A stretch of DNA of 38,114 bases, taken from positions 1 through 38,114 of the forward strand of contig JAJDBE010000121.1 of the NCBI GenBank assembly GCA_029261515.1, in the 5' to 3' direction. The number at the start of each line of letters is the position of its first letter. Position 1 is the first letter of the stretch. Positions 1-7,450 of the stretch are shown here, in pieces. The position numbers were made by a program, and so were the translations under genes. The DNA is from Nitrospinaceae bacterium. GTDB lineage: Bacteria > Nitrospinota > Nitrospinia > Nitrospinales > VA-1. The notes under the pieces are model-generated. The model saw only the letters and a program-made list of their open reading frames with translations, did no database searches and was not told the origin of the DNA.

Positions 1-414
1 CTCGGCGGCATGCTGCATGATGTGGGGAAAGTTAAAATTGATGCCGCTATCCTCAATAAGAATGGAAAGCTGACGGACGAGGAATTTGAAACCATTAAAA
101 CCCATTCTCCTCTTGGAAAAGAAATGCTGGTTTCCATGAAATGTTACGCCTCGGATATTGTCGATATGGCTCACCACCATCATGAAAGATTTAAAGGGAA
201 CGGATACCCCGATGGCCTGGTGGGAGAAGAGATTTCGCTTTTCTCGCGAATCTGTAAAATCATGGATGTCTATGATGCCTTGACCACGCGCAGATCCTAT
301 AAAAAAGCATTGGCCCCTTTCGCCGCCATCAACCTGATGGGAAAACAGATGGCGGATGAATTCGATCTCGAAATTTTCAGGAACTTTGTCCAGTGTTTGG
401 GGCCTGATCTATAA
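1..414 (+). CDS. HD-GYP domain protein, C-terminal part (5' end outside window)
   Basis: The reading frame is open from the first base, so the N-terminus lies upstream. The visible part is an HD-GYP domain: an HDVGK metal-binding motif at the left edge, then HHHHERFKGNGYPDGL containing the HHE and GYP signatures, then DVYDAL and a SYKKA helix. HD-GYP enzymes hydrolyse the second messenger cyclic di-GMP to pGpG or GMP, and all signature residues I can see are intact. The usual N-terminal sensor (receiver, PAS, GAF or membrane domain) is not in the window, so the input signal is unknown. No terminator is obvious after the stop; a hairpin-rich spacer follows. The family is certain; the phosphodiesterase activity is inferred from the motifs. 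Confidence 0.93.
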   Translation, partial: LGGMLHDVGKVKIDAAILNKNGKLTDEEFETIKTHSPLGKEMLVSMKCYASDIVDMAHHHHERFKGNGYPDGLVGEEISLFSRICKIMDVYDALTTRRSYKKALAPFAAINLMGKQMADEFDLEIFRNFVQCLGPDL

Positions 415-669
415 ATTTCCTTCCTCTCAACCAAAAAATTCTCAAAGAGAAAGATTAAAATTTAAAACAGCCGGCAGGGAGGGCGGTCCGAATGAAATAT
501 AAGGAACCGTGGAAAAACCTTACGTGGAATTCGAGCGAGGCCGGCGTTAAATAGAGAGAAAAACGGCAGAAACCAGGGGATAAAGTTGGAACCGTTCCAG
601 TTGGCATGCGCCCAAAAAGGGTCAGCTGGCGCAGAGGCGGAAACAGAAAACTCGCCCTCCGCGAAAGAG
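415..669. other. Intergenic spacer with several potential hairpins
   Basis: No protein gene is seen here. The first 50 bases are AT-rich. From about 461 the sequence becomes G+C-rich and holds several complementary pairs: GCCGGC at 470-475 and 540-545, CGGTCC 484-489 with GGAACCG 503-509 (one bulge), CCAGTTG 597-603 with CAGCTGG 623-629, and GAGGCG 634-639 with CGCCCTC 653-659 (one bulge). This could be a structured RNA or only compositional noise. It does not match tmRNA, RNase P, SRP or 6S RNA as I remember their conserved cores. Confidence 0.3.
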
Positions 670-743
670 TGGCGGTGCAGGGACTTGAACCCCGGACACT
701 ACGGATATGAACCGTATGCTCTAACCAGCTGAGCTACACCGCC
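670..743 (-). tRNA. tRNA-Met (anticodon CAU)
   Basis: Read on the minus strand the 74 bases fold as a complete cloverleaf: 7-bp acceptor stem GGCGGTG/CACCGCC, D arm GCTC/GAGC, anticodon stem TACGG/CCGTA with loop TTCATAT (anticodon CAT), variable loop GTGTC, and T arm CGGGG-TTCAAGT-CCCTG, with discriminator A. The first pair is G-C, so it is not an initiator tRNA, which has a mismatch there. It is either elongator Met or the Ile2 tRNA whose C34 is modified by TilS; the overall sequence resembles elongator Met. CCA is not encoded: the bases after the discriminator read CTC, so CCA must be added enzymatically. Confidence 0.95.
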
Positions 744-877
744 GTATGAGAGATCAATTATGAGGAAACCGGCCTCTCGGCGCGATTATTTCGCTAACTG
801 TTTGATTTTACTAGAAAGAACGGAAAATTTTACCTGTTCTTCATACCCCTGTCAATAAAAACCCATTTCCGGGGAAA

Positions 878-2263
878 TCAGGCTTTCCCCTTCCACCTTC
901 GCACATCCTTCATGTATTTTTCCCGGTCCATTTCCTTGTCCGGAGGGAAAATCTCCATCAACGGCTGGGGGAACCGCTTGTCCTTGGGGTAGCACTCGGT
1001 TTTTCCCGGTTCGATCCGGTAGATGTTCTTGAAGGTTCGGTACTGGGCGGCGACGCCGACAAAATCCCAACTGATTTTCTTTTCTATCAGATTATAAAAC
1101 TCCGAATAGCCGATGGCTTCGTACAGATTGATTTTGCCGATGCGCTTTTTCTGAATCACCGCATCTTCGCCGGCGAAGTCGATGCTCCAAATGTCGGACC
1201 CCTCAGCGCCGAACACTTCCAGCTGATACCCGGTGCTCCACTCCACCCATTTCTCCACGTTCGGATTTTCCAGCAACAGGGACACGAACTTGTTCTCGAT
1301 AAAATCGGTGACCACCTGTTTCTCCTTTTCCTGCTGGGCGGAATCTTTCGTCAACGTGCGCAACGGCGGAATGTCGAGAACCGGTTTGAACTGGACGAGA
1401 TGCTCATCGTTTTCGTGCACACATACGAAATCAGAGGCCTGCCGGTGAACGGTGACTCCCTCAGGCGTGATCTCCGCCACGTCGCCCGGATAAAACGTGC
1501 TGTTTTCCACTTCCGGGCAAAATTCCGTCAAATCCCGCAAATACTGCTCCTGCGTCGTCGGAAAGGAATAGTGGTTCAAAAATTCAAATTCCTCCTTGTA
1601 GCGGAATCCCGCCGAACCGGGAACGGCGAATTTCGGCCTCAGCGCCCCGGCTGAATACAGAAACGAACTGTATTCTTCAAACGGAAGATCGAGCGACAGG
1701 TGAAACGTGAAGTTTCCCTCCAATAGTGGCAGATAACGTACATGTGCCAGGTCAATCTGTGGGTAGAGTTTTTGAATGTATTGAATGATCTGCGGACTGA
1801 CAATGGTGTCGACCTGATTCCACACCGTCACCTCGCCGTCATGCACCAGCAGACCGTGCTCCGGGAAATAATCCTGCTCGTTGAGGGAAGGCGTTGGCGT
1901 GAGGGTGAAATCCCGAATCTCCATCGGTTCAAAATCCGCCACCACCTTAATATTTTTGAACTCCAGTTCCTTCAAAACGTCGAGCAGAATTTCATCCTTC
2001 GGCGCGAGAACCGTCACATCGGGCGATAAAATTTTGGTGTCGCGGGCCAGATACGCCAGGGTGCGGATGTCGAAATGATCCTGATGCCGGTGGGAAATGT
2101 TCAGAATGTCCACCTGGGGAATTTTGTCCCGCTTGAGGTCGATGCTGGGGCAATGCACGTTCAGCTCTTCCCAATGCGGCTCGAACAATACCGGGTCCGT
2201 CAACAGGGTGGTGTTTTTCGACTGTATCAACAGGGTCGCGTGCCCTATCAGCGTGGTCTTCAT
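878..2263 (-). CDS. MBL-fold metallo-hydrolase (UlaG-like)
   Basis: The protein begins MKTTLIGHATLLI, the typical first strand of UlaG-like metallo-beta-lactamase-fold proteins, followed by LLTDPV and, about 58 residues in, SHRHQDHFD, the HxHxDH metal motif. Such proteins bind two metal ions and hydrolyse phosphoesters, lactones or similar bonds; the substrate here cannot be told. At about 460 residues it is much longer than the minimal fold of about 220, and the C-terminal half (after about residue 290) has no domain I recognise. I chose the ATG at 2263. The frame stays open to a TTG at 2308, which would add 15 residues; neither start has a good ribosome-binding site. It stands alone, with a repeat element upstream and the tRNA downstream on the same strand. 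Confidence 0.82.
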   Translation of the reverse strand: MKTTLIGHATLLIQSKNTTLLTDPVLFEPHWEELNVHCPSIDLKRDKIPQVDILNISHRHQDHFDIRTLAYLARDTKILSPDVTVLAPKDEILLDVLKELEFKNIKVVADFEPMEIRDFTLTPTPSLNEQDYFPEHGLLVHDGEVTVWNQVDTIVSPQIIQYIQKLYPQIDLAHVRYLPLLEGNFTFHLSLDLPFEEYSSFLYSAGALRPKFAVPGSAGFRYKEEFEFLNHYSFPTTQEQYLRDLTEFCPEVENSTFYPGDVAEITPEGVTVHRQASDFVCVHENDEHLVQFKPVLDIPPLRTLTKDSAQQEKEKQVVTDFIENKFVSLLLENPNVEKWVEWSTGYQLEVFGAEGSDIWSIDFAGEDAVIQKKRIGKINLYEAIGYSEFYNLIEKKISWDFVGVAAQYRTFKNIYRIEPGKTECYPKDKRFPQPLMEIFPPDKEMDREKYMKDVRRWKGKA

Positions 2264-2366
2264 CGTCTTGCAGGAGGTGATGGGTTCAAACTCATCAAAA
2301 TAAACCAAGCGCCAGGAGAACTCAAGCCTTTTCCTTGCTGGTCATTCGGGGGGGCAATCTTTATTT

Positions 2367-2462
2367 TGTCATGCTGAGCTTGTCGAAGTAGGACATCAAA
2401 TTTATAGGTGTTATCACCCTTCGTTCTTCGACAGGCTCAGAATGACATAGCTCAGGGTGACA
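2367..2462. repeat. Palindromic intergenic repeat with CTTCGACAGGCTCAG arm
   Basis: Left arm 2367-2388 (core CTGAGCTTGTCGAAG) and right arm 2426-2447 (core CTTCGACAGGCTCAG) are near-perfect inverted copies of about 22 bases, separated by 37 bases. A second, smaller inverted pair is interlocked with them: GTTATCACCCT around 2410-2420 against AGGGTGACACC around 2453-2463. Short palindromes with this same core occur between genes in many unrelated bacteria and are usually regarded as REP- or MITE-like elements. This is the only copy in the window. It lies in the gap between two divergent genes. Confidence 0.75.
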
Positions 2463-2624
2463 CCGATGAACCCCCTCTCCTACTTTTCAGCAACCAGATA
2501 ATATCCCCCATCTGAAACCCACCGGTGGATTTTGGGTTGACTTTACGGGCACAGACAAGACAATATGGTTTTATAAATCAAACCCAACCGACATTAACCA
2601 CCAATTTTTAATAGCGGGTAAACG

Positions 2625-3161
2625 ATGGAAGACACGATACGATTCGAAGAAGGAAAATTCTGTCCGGTAAAAATCGAGGGAGAAGGCGGCGGCCTGTCCT
2701 TCTCACCCAACGGGGACATGCTGTTGATCGGGCGGTTCCCCAGCCCCTCCAAGGCGCAGATCGAAGCCTGGGATGGCAAATGGCGGGCCAAGCTGTGTGC
2801 CGAGTCGGAGTTTCCCTCCATCCCCATATTCGCGGTGGGAAGTGAGGACTGGATTCTCGAAACCCCCTGTAACCCGGCTCAGCAGGAAAAGGAAGCGCCG
2901 GGATTCATAGAAGCGATGTTCGGAAAGGACGATTCGGAAATGGTGGCGGTACTGGTCGATTCCCTGACCAATATGATCGTCAAGATCAAACGCGTACCGC
3001 TGGACGAGATGTTCGTCGAGCGGTTAGCATTAAGCTGGAATCCCTACCGCGGCCCTGCGGATCAATACAACAAAACCTTCAGCGACGAGGAGTTCGCCAG
3101 CCGGATCAATTCCATCTTTAAAATGAAATCGCAAAAGGAAATCTGGATGACTTCGTGGTAG
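2625..3161 (+). CDS. Hypothetical protein, 178 aa
   Basis: I do not recognise a family. The protein is probably soluble: there is no signal peptide or membrane segment. It is rich in acidic residues and aromatics, with a PSPSKAQIEAW segment near residue 39 and a C-terminus ending QKEIWMTSW. The ATG at 2625 follows a weak purine-poor leader. The gene is interesting because its last 22 codons recur, diverged, at 3755-3820 after the next gene, so the gene once had a tandem or recombined second copy. The conserved tail, with changes mostly acceptable at the protein level, suggests the reading frame is a real, translated gene. Confidence 0.75.
   Translation: MEDTIRFEEGKFCPVKIEGEGGGLSFSPNGDMLLIGRFPSPSKAQIEAWDGKWRAKLCAESEFPSIPIFAVGSEDWILETPCNPAQQEKEAPGFIEAMFGKDDSEMVAVLVDSLTNMIVKIKRVPLDEMFVERLALSWNPYRGPADQYNKTFSDEEFASRINSIFKMKSQKEIWMTSW
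3096..3161 (+). repeat. Direct repeat, copy 1 (intact gene 3' end)
   Basis: This is the last 66 bases of the 178-aa gene. They match 3755-3820 in register. The final 48 bases (3114-3161 against 3773-3820) differ at only two positions, both third codon positions, while the first 18 bases are more diverged. Sequences beyond the stop codons of the two copies are unrelated. Confidence 0.9.
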
Positions 3162-3245
3162 TTGCAATTTCAATCGTAAAGTCCTGTTCTTATATTGAAA
3201 TCAACCGAACAAAGGTAAGTAAACAACTAAGATGCAGGTAACTTT

Positions 3246-3755
3246 ATGAAAAAGATAATTTCGCTACTCTTTATTCTCATTTTGGCGTCTGGCCTTATTT
3301 TGTGGACGCAAGGAAATTCCATGCGAGAAATTAAAACCGAAATTGAAATAGCGGCTCCACCCACAAAAGTGTGGAGCATCCTCACTGATTTTGATAACTG
3401 GAAGGAATGGAGTCCCATCATCAATCAGGCAAGTGGAGTCGCTTCTCTTGGGTCTGAGTTGAGCATAATGATGCGTGGCGAAGATGGCAAAGACGGACCG
3501 AAATATGCGCCTGTCATAACAAGCTTCGATGAACCAAAGTTTTTTCGTTGGCGGGGCAAAATGATGGCCGAATTTATAATGACCAACGACAAAGTCTTCG
3601 AACTTGAAGAAACAGCTTCCGGCACCCGGTTAATTCATAAAGAATTGTTCAGTGGAATGCTCGTGCCTGTCTTTTGGAATAAATTTGAAAAACACGTCCC
3701 ATCAATGTTGAATTCGATGAACGAGGCCTTGAAAACAAAAGCTGAGAAAAGTTAG
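3246..3755 (+). CDS. SRPBCC/START-like exported or membrane-anchored protein
   Basis: The N-terminus MKKIISLLFILILASGLIL is a signal peptide or membrane anchor. From about residue 28 the pattern EIKTEIEIAAPPTKVWSIL, then TDFDNWKEWSPII, is the classic start of the SRPBCC (polyketide cyclase/dehydrase, START-like) fold, which makes a deep hydrophobic pocket for lipids or aromatics. The rest (FRWRGKM, GTRLIHKELF, MNEALK at the C-terminal helix) fits the family over its usual length of about 140 residues. AGGTAAC precedes the ATG. The ligand is unknown. It is more AT-rich than the upstream gene, and it lies exactly between an intact 178-aa gene and the 3' remnant of a related copy, so it probably arrived by insertion or recombination. 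Confidence 0.85.
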   Translation: MKKIISLLFILILASGLILWTQGNSMREIKTEIEIAAPPTKVWSILTDFDNWKEWSPIINQASGVASLGSELSIMMRGEDGKDGPKYAPVITSFDEPKFFRWRGKMMAEFIMTNDKVFELEETASGTRLIHKELFSGMLVPVFWNKFEKHVPSMLNSMNEALKTKAEKS

Positions 3756-3820
3756 TCAGCCGTGTCCACTGTATCTTCAAAATAAAATCGCAAAAGGAAA
3801 TCTGGATGACTTCGTGGTAG
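3755..3820 (+). pseudogene. 3' remnant (22 codons) of a paralogue of the 178-aa gene
   Basis: Read from 3755 the sequence encodes VSRVHCIFKIKSQKEIWMTSW and a stop. The intact gene ends ASRINSIFKMKSQKEIWMTSW. Homology begins at the last base of the SRPBCC stop codon and ends at the remnant's own stop codon. Several differences in the first eight codons are conservative amino-acid changes, and the two in the last 16 codons are at third positions, so this was once a separately evolving coding copy rather than a fresh duplication. No start codon or ribosome-binding site serves it now. Confidence 0.8.
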
Positions 3821-3886
3821 GAAATAGAATGGATGAAAAAATACTACGATTGCCGTTCCAAAAACTTTAACTTTCCAGAGTTTATT

Positions 3887-5146
3887 TCAAGTTTTCCCAC
3901 AAATTGCAATGGTATGCTGAAACTTGGCCTTTTCGTCACTCTTGGACGATTCCAATTTCAAATAATCCCATAAGCTATATAATAAACTTGTATATCCAAC
4001 GACTTTTAATCGAGCAAAAAAATCTTCCATCTGTAAAGAGGTACTACATGCAACCAATGTTCCCACAGTAAATGTCTTTGCCCCCGACTCACAAGCTTTA
4101 AGAAATTTGTTTTTGTTAAATTTCAACATTAGAGCTTTTTGCTCATTAAGAACCTCTTCTCTTAAAATTCGAAAAGCCTCATTTCCTCGGTCCATTCGAT
4201 CCTTTGGCAATGCTGTAATTCTTTCTAACGCACTTCTTAAGGTTTTTCTCCAATCTTCAAATATTTCCTCATTAATCCGTAAAGAGACTAAATCTTTTGG
4301 ATCCAAACCCATCAGACCGGGAATCTCCACCTGAACAAGTTCTCGAAGGTGTGTTAAAGGAGTTTCAGGCACTTCTTTAAGCTCTACTGGTTGCAAAATC
4401 TGAGACAATACTTCTCTATAGCATTCAAAAGGCAGATAAAAATCCACACCACCATTTATTTTGGAATTGACTACGCTAACACTCTCAATAACTTTATGAA
4501 CTACATTAAGAATAACTTGTCGAGATAATAAATCATCTTGAAAGTTCTTATTATAACTTTTCGCAACTATGACAAAATCATCGAAACAATTGGATTCAGC
4601 CAATAACTCAATTTTATTTTTTTTTGAATCAGATGTATTCTGATCTTTTCTGGCATCGATATATGCCATTTTACTCACCAAGACAAGAACACCCGAGTCA
4701 ATCAATGGACGCAAATGGTAAAGAAAAGCTAAATAGTTTATTAGTTCTTGTTTGCATCGCTCAAATAGTTGATCAAGAGTATCAGTTCGAAAAACATCTA
4801 GAAAGTATGCCCCCGGATCGTCAATAGCAACCGAATGGCAATAAAGGAGTCGCTGTGTTAGATTATCAACAATTTGCCAAATTCCATTCTGATCTCGAAA
4901 GTTACTACTACGAATTGCAATTCCTCCTACTGCCCAATTAACATAATTATGATTCGCGGGGAAATAAGGACGGAGTTCATTTTGTTTTCGATCCGGGGCT
5001 TCAAATTCATACTCTTTTTCCCATTTCCTATAACTTTCTGATAGGTCAGCAAGTTCGATACGAGAAGCAGTTCTTACTTTTTCAATAAGGTCGGGTGAAA
5101 GCTCCATTCCAAATAATCTCTCAATTTCAGGAATAAAATTCCTCAT
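3887..5146 (-). CDS. AT-rich hypothetical protein, 419 aa
   Basis: I do not recognise a family. The protein appears soluble and mostly helical, without a signal peptide; a weakly hydrophobic stretch lies near residues 140-165 (INYLAFLYHLRPL, SGVLVLVSKMAY). Cysteines are few and there is no nuclease, NTPase or protease motif I can identify. The gene is markedly more AT-rich than all its neighbours: the row 4501-4560 has 14 G+C of 60, while the adjoining LRR gene has 32 of 60 in 5161-5220. That points to recent acquisition. Its start is well defined: AGGAG lies 6 bases before the ATG and overlaps the LRR gene's stop codon, so it should be translated with that gene. The size range and composition would fit an accessory or defence gene, but this is only a guess. 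Confidence 0.8.
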   Translation of the reverse strand: MRNFIPEIERLFGMELSPDLIEKVRTASRIELADLSESYRKWEKEYEFEAPDRKQNELRPYFPANHNYVNWAVGGIAIRSSNFRDQNGIWQIVDNLTQRLLYCHSVAIDDPGAYFLDVFRTDTLDQLFERCKQELINYLAFLYHLRPLIDSGVLVLVSKMAYIDARKDQNTSDSKKNKIELLAESNCFDDFVIVAKSYNKNFQDDLLSRQVILNVVHKVIESVSVVNSKINGGVDFYLPFECYREVLSQILQPVELKEVPETPLTHLRELVQVEIPGLMGLDPKDLVSLRINEEIFEDWRKTLRSALERITALPKDRMDRGNEAFRILREEVLNEQKALMLKFNKNKFLKACESGAKTFTVGTLVACSTSLQMEDFFARLKVVGYTSLLYSLWDYLKLESSKSDEKAKFQHTIAICGKT

Positions 5147-5152
5147 AAAATT

Positions 5153-5157
5153 CTCCT
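5153..5157 (-). promoter_or_regulatory. Ribosome-binding site AGGAG overlapping the LRR stop codon
   Basis: On the minus strand the stop TAG of the LRR gene (5156-5158) shares its last two bases with AGGAG. Six bases separate this site from the ATG of the AT-rich gene at 5146. It fixes that start and makes translational coupling likely. Confidence 0.75.
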
Positions 5158-6346
5158 ACTTCTCATACTCGGCGTCGTCTAGGTCTTCCTCCTCTTCCAC
5201 TTCGACGATTTCCTCGACCTCTTCAAATTCTTCCTCGTCCTCTTCGTCCTCGACTTCGATTTCCTCGCGCTCGAATTCGGGGTATTCCAACTTGGTGAGA
5301 AATTCGGAATCGCCCAGAGCGTAATAGCCATCGTCGGTGTAGGCGTTGCCTTCGATGTAGAGACGCACCAGGTTGCTCATGTTCTCCGATTCGGCAACGG
5401 CGATCAAACCTTCATCTGTGACGAGGCAATGCTCGATCATCAGGTTCTGCAAGGCTGGCAAGGTTTCCGATGCGGCGATGAACTTGAGGCCTTCGTCCTT
5501 GATGGGGTTGCGGTCCAGTGACAACAACACCAGGTTTTTGAGATAGGGGGATTCGGCCAGGGCGCGGACGCCTTCTGCGGTGATCTTGTTCAATTCCAGG
5601 TACAGGTGGGTGAGGTTTTCCAAATCTTCGCAATGGGCGACGGCCCTGCACTCCAGATCGCCGATGCCGATCTTGCTGAGATCGAGAATGGTTTTGTCCT
5701 CATTCAGTTTATGACGAATGCGGTTGATGACGAGGAATTCCGACAGGGCGCTTTTCCCCACTTCGGTCACCGGGTTGTCGGAAATATCGACCGATTGCAA
5801 GTTGGGGTATTCCCGGCTTTTGGCAAATTCGAGCGCCCCGGCGTCGGTGATGCCGTTTTTTCTCACATCCAGATATTCGAGATTCTCAAGCTCCTTGGTG
5901 TGGGCCAGGTGTTTGATGCCATCATCGCCGATCTTGTTTTCCGCCAGACTTAAGCTCGTAAGGGCTTTGAAGTTTTTCGATTCCGCGACATACCGCGCAC
6001 CTTCCGGGCCGATCTCGTTCCACGCCAACCGTAACGATGTCAGGCTGGGAAATTTCTCCGAATCGCACAGGTACTTGACGCCCTCGTCGCCGATTTTATT
6101 CTTGTAGAGTTTGAGCGATTGCAGGTTGCCTAAAAACTCGGAACCTGCCAGGGCTTTGGGAGATTCGGGTCCCAGTTTGTTGCCACTCAAGGTCAGCCGC
6201 GTTATCTGTTTGATGGATTTGGATTTTGCCAGCTCCTGAACCCCGGAATCCCCCAATTTGACAAAATTGAAATCGAGGATTTCATAGTCCCGGCTCAGTT
6301 TGAAGCCGTTGCGGATGATCCCCTCGATGTTGTAAAACTTCTTCAT
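5156..6346 (-). CDS. Leucine-rich-repeat protein (RNase-inhibitor type) with acidic tail
   Basis: Residues about 20-345 are ten or more repeats of roughly 27 residues with the pattern L-x-x-L-x-L-x-x-N-x-I-x-D-E-G-h-x-x-L-A-E-S, for example NKIGDEGVKYL and NKITAEGVRALAESP. This is the RNase-inhibitor-like LRR class, a curved solenoid used for protein binding. From about 350 to the end (396) the protein is almost only Glu, Asp and Val, a strongly acidic low-complexity tail. There is no signal peptide, so it is probably cytoplasmic. GAGGAAT precedes the ATG. LRRs of this class are commoner in eukaryotes but occur in Planctomycetes and other environmental bacteria. Partner and function are unknown. 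The AT-rich gene follows 9 bases downstream. Confidence 0.88.
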   Translation of the reverse strand: MKKFYNIEGIIRNGFKLSRDYEILDFNFVKLGDSGVQELAKSKSIKQITRLTLSGNKLGPESPKALAGSEFLGNLQSLKLYKNKIGDEGVKYLCDSEKFPSLTSLRLAWNEIGPEGARYVAESKNFKALTSLSLAENKIGDDGIKHLAHTKELENLEYLDVRKNGITDAGALEFAKSREYPNLQSVDISDNPVTEVGKSALSEFLVINRIRHKLNEDKTILDLSKIGIGDLECRAVAHCEDLENLTHLYLELNKITAEGVRALAESPYLKNLVLLSLDRNPIKDEGLKFIAASETLPALQNLMIEHCLVTDEGLIAVAESENMSNLVRLYIEGNAYTDDGYYALGDSEFLTKLEYPEFEREEIEVEDEEDEEEFEEVEEIVEVEEEEDLDDAEYEK

Positions 6347-6446
6347 TTAATATTCCTCAAAAACGTGTTGTGCGCTTGGGTGCCCTCATTGTACACCCTT
6401 CCCTTTATATCATGACGATACCTCTTCAAAATCAATACTTAGAGGA

Positions 6447-7220
6447 CTATCGCTCTTTCCACGGCAGGGAGTCGAAAAAACTTTGGAGGCAGGAAAAATA
6501 AGCGTCATCCTGAGCCATCATCATGTCGTTGTGCCCCACCCCTTCCAGAATTTCCAATAATTTGACCTTCGACCCGGCTTCCCGGTAGTTCAGCTCCGCC
6601 TCTTTCGGGGAGATGAGGTAATCCTCCTCTCCGTGCATGATTAAAAGAGGACACTGGACCTTCCTGATTTTTATGCTGTTATTGAAAAGCGCGTCCTCCT
6701 CGGGCGTGGTTTGGTCGATCTTCAACCCCCTGCGCTCGACAAGGGGGAGGGGATCGGCGTAGCCGCTTTCGATGACACAGCAGGCGATGCTGTCGAGCTT
6801 GGAACACAGTTCGATGGTCGGGGCGCTTCCCAGGGACCGCCCCATGATACAGACATTTGGGAGCAATTCCCCATTATCCTGCAAATAGTTATAAACGATA
6901 TGCGCGTCTTCCAGGGTATTTCTCAACGTGGGATTGCCCTCGCTTTTGCCATAACCGCGATAATCGACCACGATCATTTCCGCACCCAGCAGTAGAAACG
7001 CACCGGCGACTTGATTGTAGTCCGAAGCGACCTCGCCATTGCCGTGGAAAAACAGCAGGCTGAAGCGCGCCTGCGGCAAGGGATATTTCCTCGCGTGCAC
7101 GCGGACATTGGCCTCGACCTCGATGTAAATATCCTCCGTTCCTCTGGGGGAGGGAAAAGAATCGTACCGGGGGAAGAACAGATTCTGGTTAAACTGTGGC
7201 GAATCAAATAGGGAGTCCAT
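6447..7220 (-). CDS. Alpha/beta hydrolase (BEM46/ABHD-like)
   Basis: This 257-residue protein has the alpha/beta-hydrolase landmarks in order: FFHGNGE near residue 58 (oxyanion-hole HGNG), VVDYRGYGKSEG near 85-95, nucleophile elbow MGRSLGSAP with Ser129, HGEEDYLISP with Asp200, and GVGHNDM with His230. The HGNG plus DYRGYGKS combination is typical of the BEM46/ABHD13-type serine hydrolases. The substrate is unknown; esterase or thioesterase activity is likely. There is no signal peptide, so it is cytoplasmic. I chose the ATG at 7220, preceded by AAGGA at proper spacing, over the TTG one codon upstream. It lies 100 bases upstream of the LRR gene on the same strand and could share a transcript with it. 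Confidence 0.88.
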   Translation of the reverse strand: MDSLFDSPQFNQNLFFPRYDSFPSPRGTEDIYIEVEANVRVHARKYPLPQARFSLLFFHGNGEVASDYNQVAGAFLLLGAEMIVVDYRGYGKSEGNPTLRNTLEDAHIVYNYLQDNGELLPNVCIMGRSLGSAPTIELCSKLDSIACCVIESGYADPLPLVERRGLKIDQTTPEEDALFNNSIKIRKVQCPLLIMHGEEDYLISPKEAELNYREAGSKVKLLEILEGVGHNDMMMAQDDAYFSCLQSFFDSLPWKER

Positions 7221-7450
7221 CAAAAATCCTTCTGTTGGTTAAAAGCCTGTTCCGCGATCCATGAGTTTAAACAATTTCTTTAATTTCGGAAGTCAAAATC
7301 TATTGAAATTTTCATCAAATCATGCAAAAATTCACGATTTCAAACAGTTCCCACATTATTAAAGCGTTTATCCCGGAAATAAATTCAAGCAGTTTATTGT
7401 CTGTCAATTTTAGTGCAACTAATCATTATCTAAACTCAAGGTGAAATCAA

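Noticed and set aside
2264-2308. N-terminal extension of the MBL hydrolase from a TTG at 2308
   Set aside because: No ribosome-binding site, and the ATG at 2263 places the first beta strand of the fold at the N-terminus as usual in the family. The extension cannot be fully excluded.
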